The translations under genes were made by a program, and so were the position numbers. Below, in pieces: positions 22,863 to 34,350 of a DNA stretch of 64,000 bases. Below the pieces are notes generated by a model. That model ran no database searches. It was not told the DNA's origin and saw nothing but the letters and a program-made list of their open reading frames with translations. The DNA comes from Agrocybe praecox (taxonomy: Eukaryota; Basidiomycota; Agaricomycetes; Agaricales; Agrocybaceae). The DNA lies in assembly GCA_964017145.1 (NCBI GenBank), contig OZ024841.1, positions 4,588,001-4,652,000 on the forward strand. The letters are read 5' to 3'. Each line of letters starts with the position of its first letter. The stretch's first letter is position 1.

Positions 22863-23893
22863 TTAGTGTACGAAGTGAATGTCTTTTTCATCAGACATGG
22901 TTGATGCGGCATTGGAAGGAGATGAACCGGGCATATTGGTATCTGATAATTGCTGAACCGGGGGAAAGTTGGAATGAGAAGTCCCATTCCTACGCCAACC
23001 TAAAGGGTACCAACCCTGACAGCCGTTTTGGTTCTGAATGATGAGGGCCTCTGAGTCAGCCAGACTTGGTGTAATAGGGCCGGCAACATCCCCGAAATTT
23101 GCTCCTACTGAGTGAAGTGGACCACCTGTATCAGATACTATAATTAGTAGAAAGTGTTTTGCCAAATCTATTTCTGCGTGAGCCCAAACATTATTAAAAC
23201 ATTTGATACGCGGATGAAGAGAAAGACGGCCGAGGGAGAGTAGTTCTTTGTCCAGGTTTAGCATGTTGGTTCTGTTGACAGAGTACTGTAAGCTGGATAA
23301 ATTTACGTCCAGAAATCGAAATCCAGTGTTCGGATCTTGCATAGAATTACCGAATTCCGGCACTTGAGAGGTCGCTATTTCTGGAGAGGAAGTAGTGGGG
23401 CTGCTCGAGCAAAACAGCAGCGAGAAGATCTCCTTTGCAGCGTGTGATGAAAATGGCGACTGGAGATTATGCTCTTTGAGAGCAAGGAGGAGTGTGTCAA
23501 TGGTGATGGAGTAACATTTATCTGACTGTTGGACTAAGGCGTCTACTTGAACTTTGATTCCTTTAAAGATGCTGTGCGATAGCAGTGGCATGTTGGGTTT
23601 TGTACTCTTGAGAACCATAGTGCAACCGATATGGGTAAATATTTGTCCTTCGTCCGTAAATATTGATGTTAGATCCTTCAGTGCGGAAGGAGAATTATAG
23701 GTGGATCAGACGGCATACCATTTTCGTGCACTTCGGATTTCCTCTGCCCCAGCCAATTTCCCAATTTAGACCCTCCTCCTGAGTCTAAAAAAAATTCCCG
23801 GGGTACGTTTTGCAAGAGGGGAGGGTTGGCTGGGCCAAGCCCGCCGTGATGCAAATCACCAGACCTAAAAGCCGAAGCCGTGTTGTAAGCCAT
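22863..23893 (-). CDS. intact two-exon gene, 319-aa protein of unknown function
   Basis: Exon 1 is 23893-23719 (starts MAYNTASAFRSGDLHHGG), the intron is 23718-23648 (GTATGC..GAAG, 71 bp) and exon 2 is 23647-22863. The spliced frame is 960 bases with no stop, joining VHENG to QIFTHIGCTMVLKST. The protein has a Gly/Pro-rich N-terminus with GGGSKLGNWLGQR, a central region with alternating hydrophobic and polar stretches, no signal peptide, and a Ser/Asn-rich C-terminus. No domain recognised. An unbroken frame of this length stands out in a window full of broken genes. A longer first exon or a further intron cannot be excluded. Confidence 0.55.
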
Positions 23894-25569
23894 GATAGAA
23901 AATCAGAATAGTAGAGCACAGCTGGCATCGGCAGCACTTCGTCTCAACAAGTTTGTCTTACATAAAAACCATTAATACGTAAAACACGACCCACAAGCTT
24001 TGGTAATTGGTCTGCCGTCACTTTGCACCCAAAATAGATCACCATCCACTTGTGACTCGAATCCTCCCACTTTAACATAACACTGCTTGTATCTTATCAC
24101 TATATTAGTCCATAGATGCTTTGATTTATGCTCTTAAGATTCAGTTTAAAGCACGCCGGAACTTGTTTATATAGCAGGCTATTTTAAGAACTTGGAACAA
24201 CTTAATCAAAGTTAGTTGCAATCCAGTTTCCTGTACACACTCGAAGGAGATTGATTTGAACATGACTTTGGAACGCTTGGGTTGACTTGAGTTTCTCTTT
24301 TTTTACTTTTGTTGGGTTTTCTGGTTGTTTTCTGGCTTCCAAGTTGGGTGCGTTTCAATGCTTTGACGTAGGACGGCGGATGTCCTCTACCTTATTCACA
24401 CACACCTTGACTTGATTTCTGATTCGTCACCACGCATGAAACCAACGCAACACCCTTGTCGATCTCAGCTGTTCCGACTCGTACTCGGCCTAGTGAATAG
24501 AAACAATAGATGGAAAAAAGGATGGAAAAAAGAAAACGATGTGTAGAATGGAACATTCTTCGTGTCGTAATTGTGAAGGGAGAGATTCTCCTGAATATGT
24601 TGTAAATATGTATTGCACGTACCAGACCAGTGGCGGTGGGAAGCGACGACTGGCCATCCAGAGCATGCGGTGGCGCGAGAACGGATCAGAAGTGTGCGTA
24701 GTCCGTACGTACTAACTTACCTTCGTATGAATGAAAATTATCTGGTGAATCTCGGGCCTCAAGGGGTTTTCATAATCCACTCGTGTATTGCACACTGACA
24801 CACCCATACTTGGATCAGCAGTTATCAAGGTCAAGTTGTGAAGGTCCATAAGGGCCAGATATAATTGTATCAGTGCAAAGCAAATAGACAAAGACCTGTT
24901 TCTGACGATATCGACAACTTGAAGGAATACGAACCGTGGGGGAAATTTTTTCTCCAGAGAGTGGATTCAGAAGGAATTGGACGACTTTGAATTGTTCCAA
25001 ACAACACTGTGTATGGATAGCTGGGTTATGTCTATATGACGCAAGCAGGTTATGCATCAATTCGTTGCGATAACGAGACGCGGAAGGCAGAATACATCAT
25101 GTATTTCTCGCAATCCCTCACCCGATCTCAGCCTCCAAAGTTAAGTGCACTAGAAGACTCTAATCAGTCACATAGCGAGCCGAGCTATAAGATCATAATG
25201 AGGGAAAGTATCAAAAAAGCACTGACTCGTTGCTACAACTTATAAATAGAAAATGTTTAAAAATAGACTAGGTTTTCTGCCTAGGACCGTCCCTCGAGAG
25301 CATATAATCGACGGGTGCATAAAAATGTTCCGCAGATTTGCTCACGTTTAAGAGAAACGAATTGTGGATACTGCAGATCCGTCGTTTGAAATACCAGTCG
25401 GGTTCTTTCTCCCAGCTTCCCGCAGGTTTCTAATATTTTGGTCCAGGGTCGATGCATCATTTATTCATCCTAAATACAATAACTTCGTGTCTCGAAGAAA
25501 AAATCTGGTTCTAAAATTGGTCTCTCTGAAAAGATTTACTCGTCCTGAAGTCGTACCAGCGCATATCTT
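23894..25569. other. no supported gene
   Basis: AT-rich, stop-rich DNA. Short plus-strand frames at 24613-24798 and 25364-25672 have no recognisable motif. Confidence 0.5.
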
Positions 25570-26560
25570 CCTTGTATCACGACGATGTCTTGTTTCTAGC
25601 CCATTGCAATTATCTGCGCTCAAACTTGACTTTTACAAAGGTGCCTGCGGCGAAGGAAGAGGCACCTACTAGAGGCAAGAAAAGAGCTCTTTCGCCTGAG
25701 AAGACAACGAATGCAACAAAGGAATCCGTGATTTCTCAAGGAGGAGCACCCGCGAAACATGCACGAGCACCCACTGTGAGCGTCGTAGGTGAGTTACTGT
25801 TTCATTTTCATCAAAGAAAGGTATCTTCTAAACATACAGTCAAGCCGGTGAAGCAGTGGCTGAGAGCAATGCTGTTTGCCCAAGCACAACCGCCACGGTC
25901 CCTGTTGTCTCAGTTGAGGTGTGTATTTCTGTCCCTCCAAAGTGTAATCCGTCTACATGCTCAATACCAACTTTTAGATCCAACTCAAGATGATCGCCAA
26001 GCCTCAGTATACCGGAACCTTCGACTTGTATGGGATGGAACATCCTTTCCTGGAAGAAGTCTATGTTCCAGGTTGAAATGCATCTTAACTCTACAAGACC
26101 ATATTGACATATCAAGCGAAAAATGACAAGACTGCCAGAATTATTTTCCCTTGATCGTCGGGGACGTACGAAAGCGAATTCATCTGCAATATTTTCTGCG
26201 ATTCCATGGAAGAGTGCCGTTTGACCGTATCTCCGCGTCAGGTATCAAAGAGGTTGCGAAACTGAACTTCGAGTCCATTCTCGGACGCCCGACTTGGGGA
26301 ACGTGGAATTGTGGTGGCATCAAGGCTGGACTCGAGCTTGATGGCGGTGGATGTGAAATTTCGTCGTCATCGGGATCGATTTCTATGCACCCTATGTGGC
26401 GGAAAGTGGGCGATGATGGGGAAGTCATGGAATTATTTGAAGGAACCTTCAAGTTCAAGTTCAAGTATAGTTCTTTGTACTCCAGGAAGGGACACGGCTC
26501 TGGTCAAAGCTTGATTCCTGATTTTTGGGCGGTTCGGGGGCGCAAAGAAAACAAGTAAAT
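25570..26560 (+). pseudogene. unknown gene, copy 1 (paralogue at 27.1-27.7 kb)
   Basis: Blocks in order: APTRGKKRALSPEKTT (basic, about 25665), intron with GTGAGT and ACAG, AVAESNAVCPSTT, intron, then QLKMIAKPQYTGTFDLYG and MEHPFLEEVYVPG (about 25985-26085), then a stop, LYKTILTYQAKNDKTARIIF (about 26090-26145), EFICNIFCDSMEECRLTVS in a shifted frame, and KLNFESILGRPTWGTWNCGG. Stops and frame changes between blocks show it is not functional. The matching order in the second copy shows these blocks belong to one gene. Function unknown. Confidence 0.45.
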
Positions 26561-27059
26561 TACTTTACACACCACAAGATTTCTGATCGTATACTTGCGG
26601 AGAGACAGACATCTTTACAGATATAATGCATAAAATTTTCTTCGGGGAAATATACGTTCCAGGATCGGAAGTTGCTCTGGCGACTCAGCATTGACGCGAC
26701 GACTTAGCGCTTAGCACTGGTGACTGACGCGACGCGCTCGAGTGTTATTATTGTCACCTGACTCGGAACAACTCAACAACTTGTAAGGGACGGCGGCAAG
26801 AAAATTAATGCCCGCTGTGATTCAAATTTTGCTGCATTGACCCAGGCCACAGAGCCCAGCAATGCGCTATGTGCATTATTCGTATACACTTACTAGGCGT
26901 CCAAGTACTGTACACAATATACAGGGCTCAGATCTGTATCCGTCAATGCTTTGAAAAATGTGGCACCGTGGACTGAGATCGTTTCCGTGGGTTATGAAAG
27001 GTGAGGATATGTGACGCTAACATTTTCTCCACTCTTATCTCAACTCTTCAATTTGTTCC

Positions 27060-27720
27060 ATGTCTTCGACCCAAGCGCAGCCAAATTTGACCTGCTGACT
27101 GAAACTTTCTAGCTAATGTCCGAACAGAACACTACTCGAGGCAAGGAGAGGCCGCTTTCCCTCGAACAGGTCTCAACGGAAGACAACAGTGGGTCGGTAA
27201 AGTGAGCTAAAAAAAATCCACCATCAGCGTAACAGGTACGAGGCCTTCTGTTTCTTCTTAGCTTAACACAACAGATAGCGACAACTCCAAAAAATATAAC
27301 GAGTATGACCACCTCCTGCTCAGGTAAAAATGTTGAAGTCCAGGGATAGAGGACAGGCTAACGTTTGATTATGTTAGGCCCAGTGTAACAACGCCTTCAC
27401 ACCTCATTACGCAGGGACGTTCGTTTTGTATTCCATGGATCTTCAATTTCTCTCAGGGGTCTATGCTGCAAATAAAAATGCAGAGGAGCTTTACAGACCA
27501 TATTGACGTACCAAGTAAAAAACGACAGTCCGGCACAAGTAGTCTTTCCTGCAAAAATAACGGCCCGGGGAATTGAAGGCGACTTCATATGCAATAGTAT
27601 CATTGACCCTATGATCGAGTACCCTCACGAGCGTGTTTCTGCGTCTGGTTCAGATTTGTTATCACTTGACACGGCGGGCAATTTTGATGTTCAGTCGGGC
27701 CGAGAGGGCTAATGTTCATT
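27060..27720 (+). pseudogene. unknown gene, copy 2, interrupted by a Mutator-like element
   Basis: Contains the counterparts of copy 1: TTRGKERPLSLEQ (about 27128), a NAEELY block (about 27475), AQVVFPAKITARGIEGDF and ICNSIIDPMIEYP (about 27535-27625), then VSASGSDLLSLDTAG. It stops where the inverted-repeat element begins at 27721. Frame changes separate the blocks. Confidence 0.45.
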
Positions 27721-28514
27721 GGACAGTCAGTCCGCCCAAAGTTTTGTCAGCATTCCCACGGATTCGAAGCTGATTTTTGACAGAAGCCGTCAAACGAGCC
27801 GCGTCGGCCATCGATCAGAAGGCCTCAATTGCCGAGCGCTGTTCTTTGCCGGTACATGGAATCTCCCCAAGTTGAATTGTACAAGTCAGTAGACGTCGTG
27901 TTCTGCTGAATTGTGGTGGCCACTCGAGCAATAAAATGTTTCTATTCTTATCCAATGTGGACATATTTTCAAGTCATGTATGTCATCGCTTCAAATGTCG
28001 TATTTATTGAATTTTTGCAACTTCGAAATTGGGAAATACAAAAAAAAAACAAGCGAAGGAGATTCGAACCATAGGCCTCACGGAATCAGAAAGACTCAAT
28101 AATTTAGGGAGCTTAACCACTATACCAGGCAGACATTGACACTTTTTGAAACGGGGGGGCATATAAAGCGTATCCGCGACACTTCTGTTCCGCAAAATTT
28201 AATCTATTTCAGGGTACGCTAGGGGTACAGTGGTAAACTCTTGATGAAAATACAGACAATAATTTTGAATATATTCGGGACATATTTGAGCAGGAATATG
28301 TGTTTAATTTTCCCCTATGTCTTGTTTCCAGACCCTCATCGTCGAAAGAGACGCCTAGCGGCCCTGATGGGCCTTACTAGGCGGAGTACGAACTGTGTTG
28401 ACATGACGTGATATGCCGTTATGAATTCTTGACGTGACTTCCCTGTCAAAGAAGGAAAGAAGTCTGGAAATGAGCGTGGAAATGCTGACAAAACTTTGGG
28501 CGGACTGACTCTTC
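27721..28514. mobile_element. 794-bp Mutator-like (MITE-type) element with 9-bp target duplication
   Basis: Terminal inverted repeats of about 40 bp: the left begins GGACAGTCAGTCCGCCCAAA and the right, reverse complemented, begins GAAGAGTCAGTCCGCCCAAA; 37 of the first 40 positions agree. A perfect 9-bp direct repeat ATGTTCATT flanks the element (27712-27720 and 28515-28523). A 9-bp duplication with TIRs is typical of Mutator-like elements. There is no transposase. Inside are a short host-like peptide (FFAGTWNLPKLNC, about 27845) and a tRNA-like Pol III promoter on the minus strand. Confidence 0.85.
28050..28135 (-). ncRNA. tRNA-like sequence with A and B boxes (not a functional tRNA)
   Basis: On the minus strand the A box TGGTATAGTGG (28117-28127) is followed 42-46 nt later by the B box GGTTCGAATC (28061-28070), and then after about 11 nt by a run of ten T (28040-28049), a Pol III terminator. 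Box sequences and spacing fit a tRNA gene, but the acceptor ends do not pair and the T stem is poor, so I take it as a tRNA pseudogene or SINE-like promoter inside the element. Confidence 0.5.
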
Positions 28515-28523
28515 ATGTTCATT

Positions 28524-29149
28524 CAGGTGTTCATTTGGCCGGTTATGGCACCAGGGTGTGACATCTGTGACGTACCTCAGCAATGCCGCTATGCCGATAT
28601 AGTAGCTTTATCGTTTTCATGTACTGTAAAGCTTTTGTACAGAGTATCGAAGCCTCAGAGCATTTTGGGTACAATCTTGGACATTTTTCTATTTGACATA
28701 CTCATACGTAGCAATGAAATGAACTGACAAAAAATAAAAAATCATAAAAGCTAAGGGGAGGTACATTGACAGGGAATTTTAACTCCTTAGACATATTGAA
28801 ATACCTAGTATCCAACGAAAAGATGTTCTAAACCATATACCATTGTTAATTGTACAGAGACTGCCTAAAATGAATCTAGTTGCGCCATTGGGCCGCGAAT
28901 TTTTGGCCCCAGGGAGAAAATGTGACATAAATATTGTAACTCCGAATGAACACATAAATGAACAGCTGTGATGCCATCAAAAGCCCTAGTGAATGAACAT
29001 TAGCCCGCGCGGCACGAATGAACAGTTGAATGTCCGCCGTGTGAGGGTTGAAGCTTTGAAGCTTTGAAGGCCTCAGGTCTCGTAACTGATTTGAAATTTA
29101 ACGAAGTCGCCGCGTTAGATTTGCGTTAGGTCATCTGATCTCGTGATTG
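28524..29149. other. no gene; several AATGAACA motifs
   Basis: The motif AATGAACA occurs near 28949, 28992 and 29018, and AATGAACATTAGCCC (28992-29006) is the inverted form of the sequence just left of the Mutator-like element (27706-27720). No coding sequence recognised. Confidence 0.45.
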
Positions 29150-30450
29150 TGCATCACTTCCAGGTGATTGCACCCATTGTTCGTTCCGGAATCTAAGGTT
29201 TCCTCTACTAAACCACCACCACCGTTCCTTCATTCTCGTCGTTGACCGCAACTCGTCTGCTTTCTCCATTTCTTCCTCTTTACATCTCAAGCCATACGTT
29301 ACCGTCACCCAGCTGCTGTCTGCGCTTCCACATCCGTCGGGTCTATCTTGACGAGTCGGTGCCTGTTACGATGGATGAAGTATTGTAGAGAGCTGCTGCT
29401 GCTTCCAGAAAGGGGAAAGAGAAAGAGAAAAGGATGCAAGCACCGAAGAACTGGCCAGCCAGAATTTCTTTGGCCAGGTCATCTCAGGACTTGCTCAAGG
29501 ATGCCTCGCCATTCGGCTTTGGGGTGGTCAAAAAGCAGAGGATCGTATCCCTGGCTTTCGAAAAAATTCTCAGTCTCACCTCGTAGTTCTCTGAGCTCTC
29601 GCGGAAATTCCACGTCCATAGTCTTTCCAATTCCGTTCATCGCAGCTAGTTGCATCGACACCGAATCCGAAACCAACTACAAAACCTATTTCGAATGATA
29701 AAATCACTGCGCTGCGTCCTCTAAATACATCAACTTCAAAAGGTGCAAATTTCGACGCGCGACACCCCATCCCTAATTCCGATGCCAACGCAAATTCGAA
29801 ATATGCGAAACCTATTTTCACCGCGAATAACCCACTAGATAAATCAACCTCTTTGCCTATCATCGGCACAATCACGCTCACAAATACCCACGGCAAGAAA
29901 GGGCTCAAGAAAGGGTCTCATTCACCGTCTCAACAACTTAATAACGACCATAATGATTTGGATGACGATGGACTGGACACTATCGAACGAGCGTTGAAGA
30001 AAGCACGCACAATACCCCTTTGGCACCGAACTCCAAATTGATGCAGAATTGTGCAGAGCTCAATGCTTATTTGAATCTGTGTTACGCCAATTCTCTCCTT
30101 GATAATGGTGCTGCAGAAAAGCGAAAGATGGAGGAAGACATTGCGGCCGGAAGCTGGTGGTGGTGAGCCCGCCAGTGCATAAGCATAGGACGTTGGTTGG
30201 GTACGCTGCTTCTGCTCAAGCTGCCAGAGCTGCTGGTGGTATCACTCTTTCGAAAGAGGACAAAGGCAAAGATAAGGCCGCGCCTTCCAGGCCTCTGTCT
30301 TCTCCTGCTTCTTCCTTGACACAATAGCCCATGTTCCCGTCCCCAAAAAAATCTAGGAAGCATATCAAGATGCAGTTTATGACGTCTGCGATACCCAAAT
30401 TGACGGATTTGTTGGCTAGTGCGCGGAAGCTTCAAACCTCTCGCGACGTC
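29150..30450 (+). pseudogene. decayed unknown gene, copy 2 of the duplicated segment
   Basis: Direct-orientation paralogue of 6440-8700. The same order of blocks is found: FLWPGHLRT (about 29468), LPIIGTIT (about 29850), NNDHNDLDDDGLDTIERAL (about 29940-30000), LMQN and YANSLLD (about 30040-30100) and the Trp run (about 30155). It is shorter: the Ala-rich region is truncated near 30240 and the 8.2-8.6 kb part is absent. Frames are broken between blocks. Confidence 0.55.
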
Positions 30451-33421
30451 GACGCAGCATGGACCTCTGGGCATCAACTACGAATCTCAGTTTGCGGGTG
30501 CTGATGTTCCTTTTGTCTCTAGGTCCATGGATGCCCCTCCTTCGCCATTTGTGAATGATAATCGGCGAGGGGCGGGATACGACAACGGCGAATTCGCGAA
30601 ATGTGAAACGACAGTTGGGGGTCAGGGGATTATTTTGGGTCGAGTGCACGAGAGTCCAACCGACTATCATCTCGACGACGACAATGACCCCATCTTCGTT
30701 CTCCTCGCACTCATAGGTATTTGTGTGGCTCAGCGTCCGTGAAAGCTTGGCACCTATCAATGGCTGAAGTTTTACTGCCCAGGCGCAAGGATGTGCGACG
30801 AGACGGTGAAGTGGGGTTTTGGTTGTGGAGAGAGGAGGTAGAAATTGGGTGGATGGGAGGGACAATAGTGGGGGAAGGTGAACCCTCCTAGAAGAAAACG
30901 ACCCGCTTGTCCGATGCACTTTACTTGCTCGGCTTCGCATTTCCGACACCCTTCCGTCTCACCTACTTTCCTTTGTTCATCCAGATTTTCTTCTCATCCA
31001 CCATCTATTCTACACGGCTAGAAGGGGTCAACCATGTACACACCACATACAGTCGGTTCGAATCTGGTATATATTTAGTGGAACACTGGGCATATAACCG
31101 TATGTCATGTTCGTTCATATTTTGTCCTAGGAGGAACCACTCGTCCAAAACGAATCACCCAAATTCGAATACCTCTTTCATAGCGCTGTATCGCTCTTTT
31201 TCGCCTTACGTCCACAGGCATTCCCGGCCTTTCCAGAACGGCAAACACCGTATTTTTTCATGCTGGAACGTTAGACCACCTTCGGTTCGCATATCTCTTA
31301 CCCTCACTAGTCCAGAGACATTGCTTCCAAGTCAAGTCGGCTGGCAATATCTCATGTTTGTCCTCCCGCAAACTACTTTCCTCCTCCTACACACTTCGAC
31401 TGTAGGCTGTGGCCCGCCTTCTCTTGCGACTCGAGGCCAGCGTATCCACTCAGGCACGCTCGACAACGCCATTTTCACGCCATGGCACTGATTACAAGGA
31501 CCTGCCTTACGTGTCGAATTTCAAACCAAGCCGAAAGCAGATCCAGCATGTGAACTTCATCCAGGAATCCTTTCTGCGCAGCGCACTCTGTTCTGTTCTA
31601 TCCACCACCAGTGACGTCACACACGTTCACTTTTTTATGTCTTATGTGGGCGCCGTCCTGGATACATCCATCTGCTCTCGTGGCATCATCATGACTCGTT
31701 CTTTTTAATAGGTCCGTGGGTCACTCGACCCTCTCTCGTATGACATCTGCCCATGTATTTCCTCTTTCATCCAGGTGTATTTTGCCAACTGTCCTGCCCT
31801 ATTAATTACCCTGTTTTTGATACGTATTGAAATTAAATATAATTCTCTTTTCCCCTCCCATCGCAACTGACCCATACACGTCAATATGCTTCTTTTCATC
31901 CACTTCCATTTTCTCACGCACACACGCTCTTTTGCCTGGTTCATTGACGACTATATGTTTTTCTTTTCGTGTCTTTACCCGCATCGCGTCGGAATGATGC
32001 GATAACATGTTCGCCCGTTCTTTCTCTCTCGTACCTAAATTCATGCTCACACACGTCGGAACCTTCCTTTTCTCTCGGTCCATATGACAGCAAAACGCAT
32101 ATTCAGTCCTGCGAACTCGGTGCTGTATTATTTTCATTCCTAAAACGCCCTCCACGCTGGGATGTCCTATTTATATTTACGAGCTAACTATGAGGTGATC
32201 TTATTTTTACCACCCAAGTTGCTCCATTCGCAACGGATCGCGTTTATTCTTCCTGCCACCTCCCTTCATTTCTTCACTTATGACCGTTACCTCCCTGTCT
32301 GCACTTCTCTGCTACGCTGTTGGCCACCCCCCGGACATCCCGACCAATATCACATCAGAATTTCTAATCACCGAATGCATGGAGGTGCACCAAGAGCACA
32401 CAAGGTAAAGTCACTGGGATTGCTGCAGGCGCCGACGTTCTGGACGGATACTCACCTGTGTCTATCCATAGCCGCCTGTCAACATTATGATATTGATTTT
32501 TGCTTCCAATACCATGTACAAGAGGAGGCAAAATTGGAGAAAGGCCAGCACCAGAACCAGTAGGAAAGACAGTCGAATCAAGGGGTCCCTTCTCCTCATG
32601 GTCCTCGACTGAAGAAGCGTCGGCGTACTCGCCTCTATCGACTGAAGGAGACTGGGACCTGGATCTCGTCGATCTTCCTCGACCACCAGACAGCGACCTC
32701 CTCTTGCCATTATCCCTCTCCTCCCGGCCGAGTCAACCGGGCGAAGGCGGTGTGATAAGACCACCATTAGCCAGATGATGTCCCAAGTTCCAATCTACCA
32801 ACCATACCCACCAGGCCCCCAAATCCACCAGCAGCACCCGCGGTGGAATTCGCAGCAGCGACGAAAGATGCCGAAAGATGGTGCAGCTTGTCCAAACCTC
32901 GTTCGACTCTCACAAAACCCTTATCGACCCCTTCCTTCCTCCCACAAGTCAGGTAGTGGATTAGTGCAGAGAGTTAAATTAAAGCGACAAAACAAAATGC
33001 CTTCAATGTCGTAATCATGAGCAAGGACTTGTAGACTACGAAATAGTATGATAGAATAACATTACCGTGAGTTATTTAATTCGGATTCGCGTCAATCAAC
33101 GATCCAGAAAACCTATAGTGTGTTTCCATGTGCCAATTTAGCCGGAAAGGCCTTGGTGTGCTGCAATGAGTCGAAATGGGACTATAGGCAGGGGGTGATT
33201 AGTGGTGTAATCCAAGTGTAACCGTATCATAACAAAAATAACTTACCAAATCAAGGAAAGATGTATGCACTGGGGGTAATAGCTCGCCATGATGCCAATA
33301 TACATAGATCTGTAGCCCGAAATCAGACAGGGAGAGGACATTGAGCTGTATCTTACTTGATAAGTGAACCACTATATGTTTTATTTGAAATTAAAATGCC
33401 TAGAAAAATGTTTATATGTAG
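30451..33421. other. no supported gene; many short frames
   Basis: Frames at 30907-31491 (194 codons), 32162-32563 and 32500-32778 are open but have no recognisable motif. The 32500 frame is Ser/Pro/acidic (STEGDWDLDLVDLPRPPD) and could be a disordered exon after a possible 69-bp intron (32404-32472). I could not build a consistent model. Confidence 0.4.
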
Positions 33422-33879
33422 CTAGTTACTATCTCCTTGTAAGCGAGCAAGTCGTATGAGCCTGCGCTTTTCCCAGTGAGAGGGCCCTTTTTGGGCCTCC
33501 GTATTTTCGGAGACAGCCTGCTTCACAAATTGAAAAGCGCGTGCAACTCTAAGATCGTCCCGCAAGGCCCGGGAAGTATCAAAGAACCTGATAAATTCCT
33601 GAGGCTGTCATGAAAGTTAGAGAATAAATGGAAAAATGTAAAGCTGACAAGGCCGACCGTTTGAAGAGAAGTGTCCATGACCTCATTTATGGTAGTAATC
33701 AACGGATCCAGTGATTCAAGAGTTCCTAGTGTCACTCTGCAGAGTATTGGGATGGCGTCGACCATAAGACACCGAGCTAATGGTGCAGCTCAGCAGACAG
33801 AAGGATGTAGAGGACATAACAAGGCTACTTTACCCTCATCTATCCTCATTTTCTGCCTGTTTCCTTTTCGTTTAGCCAT
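33422..33879 (-). CDS. intact three-exon gene, 115-aa protein of unknown function
   Basis: Exons 33879-33834, 33776-33658 and 33604-33422; introns of 57 bp (GTAAAG..TTAG) and 53 bp (GTCGGC..ACAG). The spliced frame is 348 bases without a stop. It starts MAKRKGNRQKMRIDE, continues MVDAIPILCRVTLGTLESLD, PLITTINEVMDTSLQT, PQEFIRFFDTSRALRDD and FQFVKQAVS, and ends RRLIRLARLQGDSN. The protein is soluble-looking, helical and mildly basic; no signal or membrane segment. I recognise no family. Three exons joining in phase with a sensible protein is good evidence for a real, unbroken gene. The second donor (GTCGGC) is atypical, and the first exon is short. Confidence 0.6.
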
Positions 33880-34350
33880 GGTAAGAAATATAGGGTTAAG
33901 GGTGATCAATTGATCCCTTGAAGTTGAAGTTCTGATTGGCAAGTTCTGACTAGTGATTTATCTTCAATACTTATTACTGGAAGAGGACCCAGGAAGCTCT
34001 TGCCGTTTCTTGCCCGCAAAAATTACAAGATTTGCCCTCAAATCCGCAAATTTCGCAAATATTTGAACAGAAATTGGCACGTGAATTCCCAAAATGGATA
34101 TTTTTCGTTCCCACTTCTCTTTATTCGCCGGCGCCTACTTTATCTTCGTTTACTGCACCAATGTAAGCTGTATACTACTCCATCAATAATTCTACTTGAC
34201 AGGGACCTTGTTTTCCATTTTACCCCCGGGAACCCGAGTTTTCAGTGGCCCGGCTTTTGAGATTACGGCCCTTGCAGCCTGTACTGCATTCCAGTCGGAG
34301 GCTGCGGCTTCGGATAGTGATCATTTGACTGCAGAGCCTAACAAAGCCTC

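Noticed and set aside
28050..28135. Functional tRNA gene
   Set aside because: A and B boxes fit, but the acceptor and T stems do not pair and no normal cloverleaf can be drawn by eye.
31055..31075. GGTTCGAATC at 31063 as a tRNA B box
   Set aside because: No A box at tRNA distance upstream and no terminator close by.
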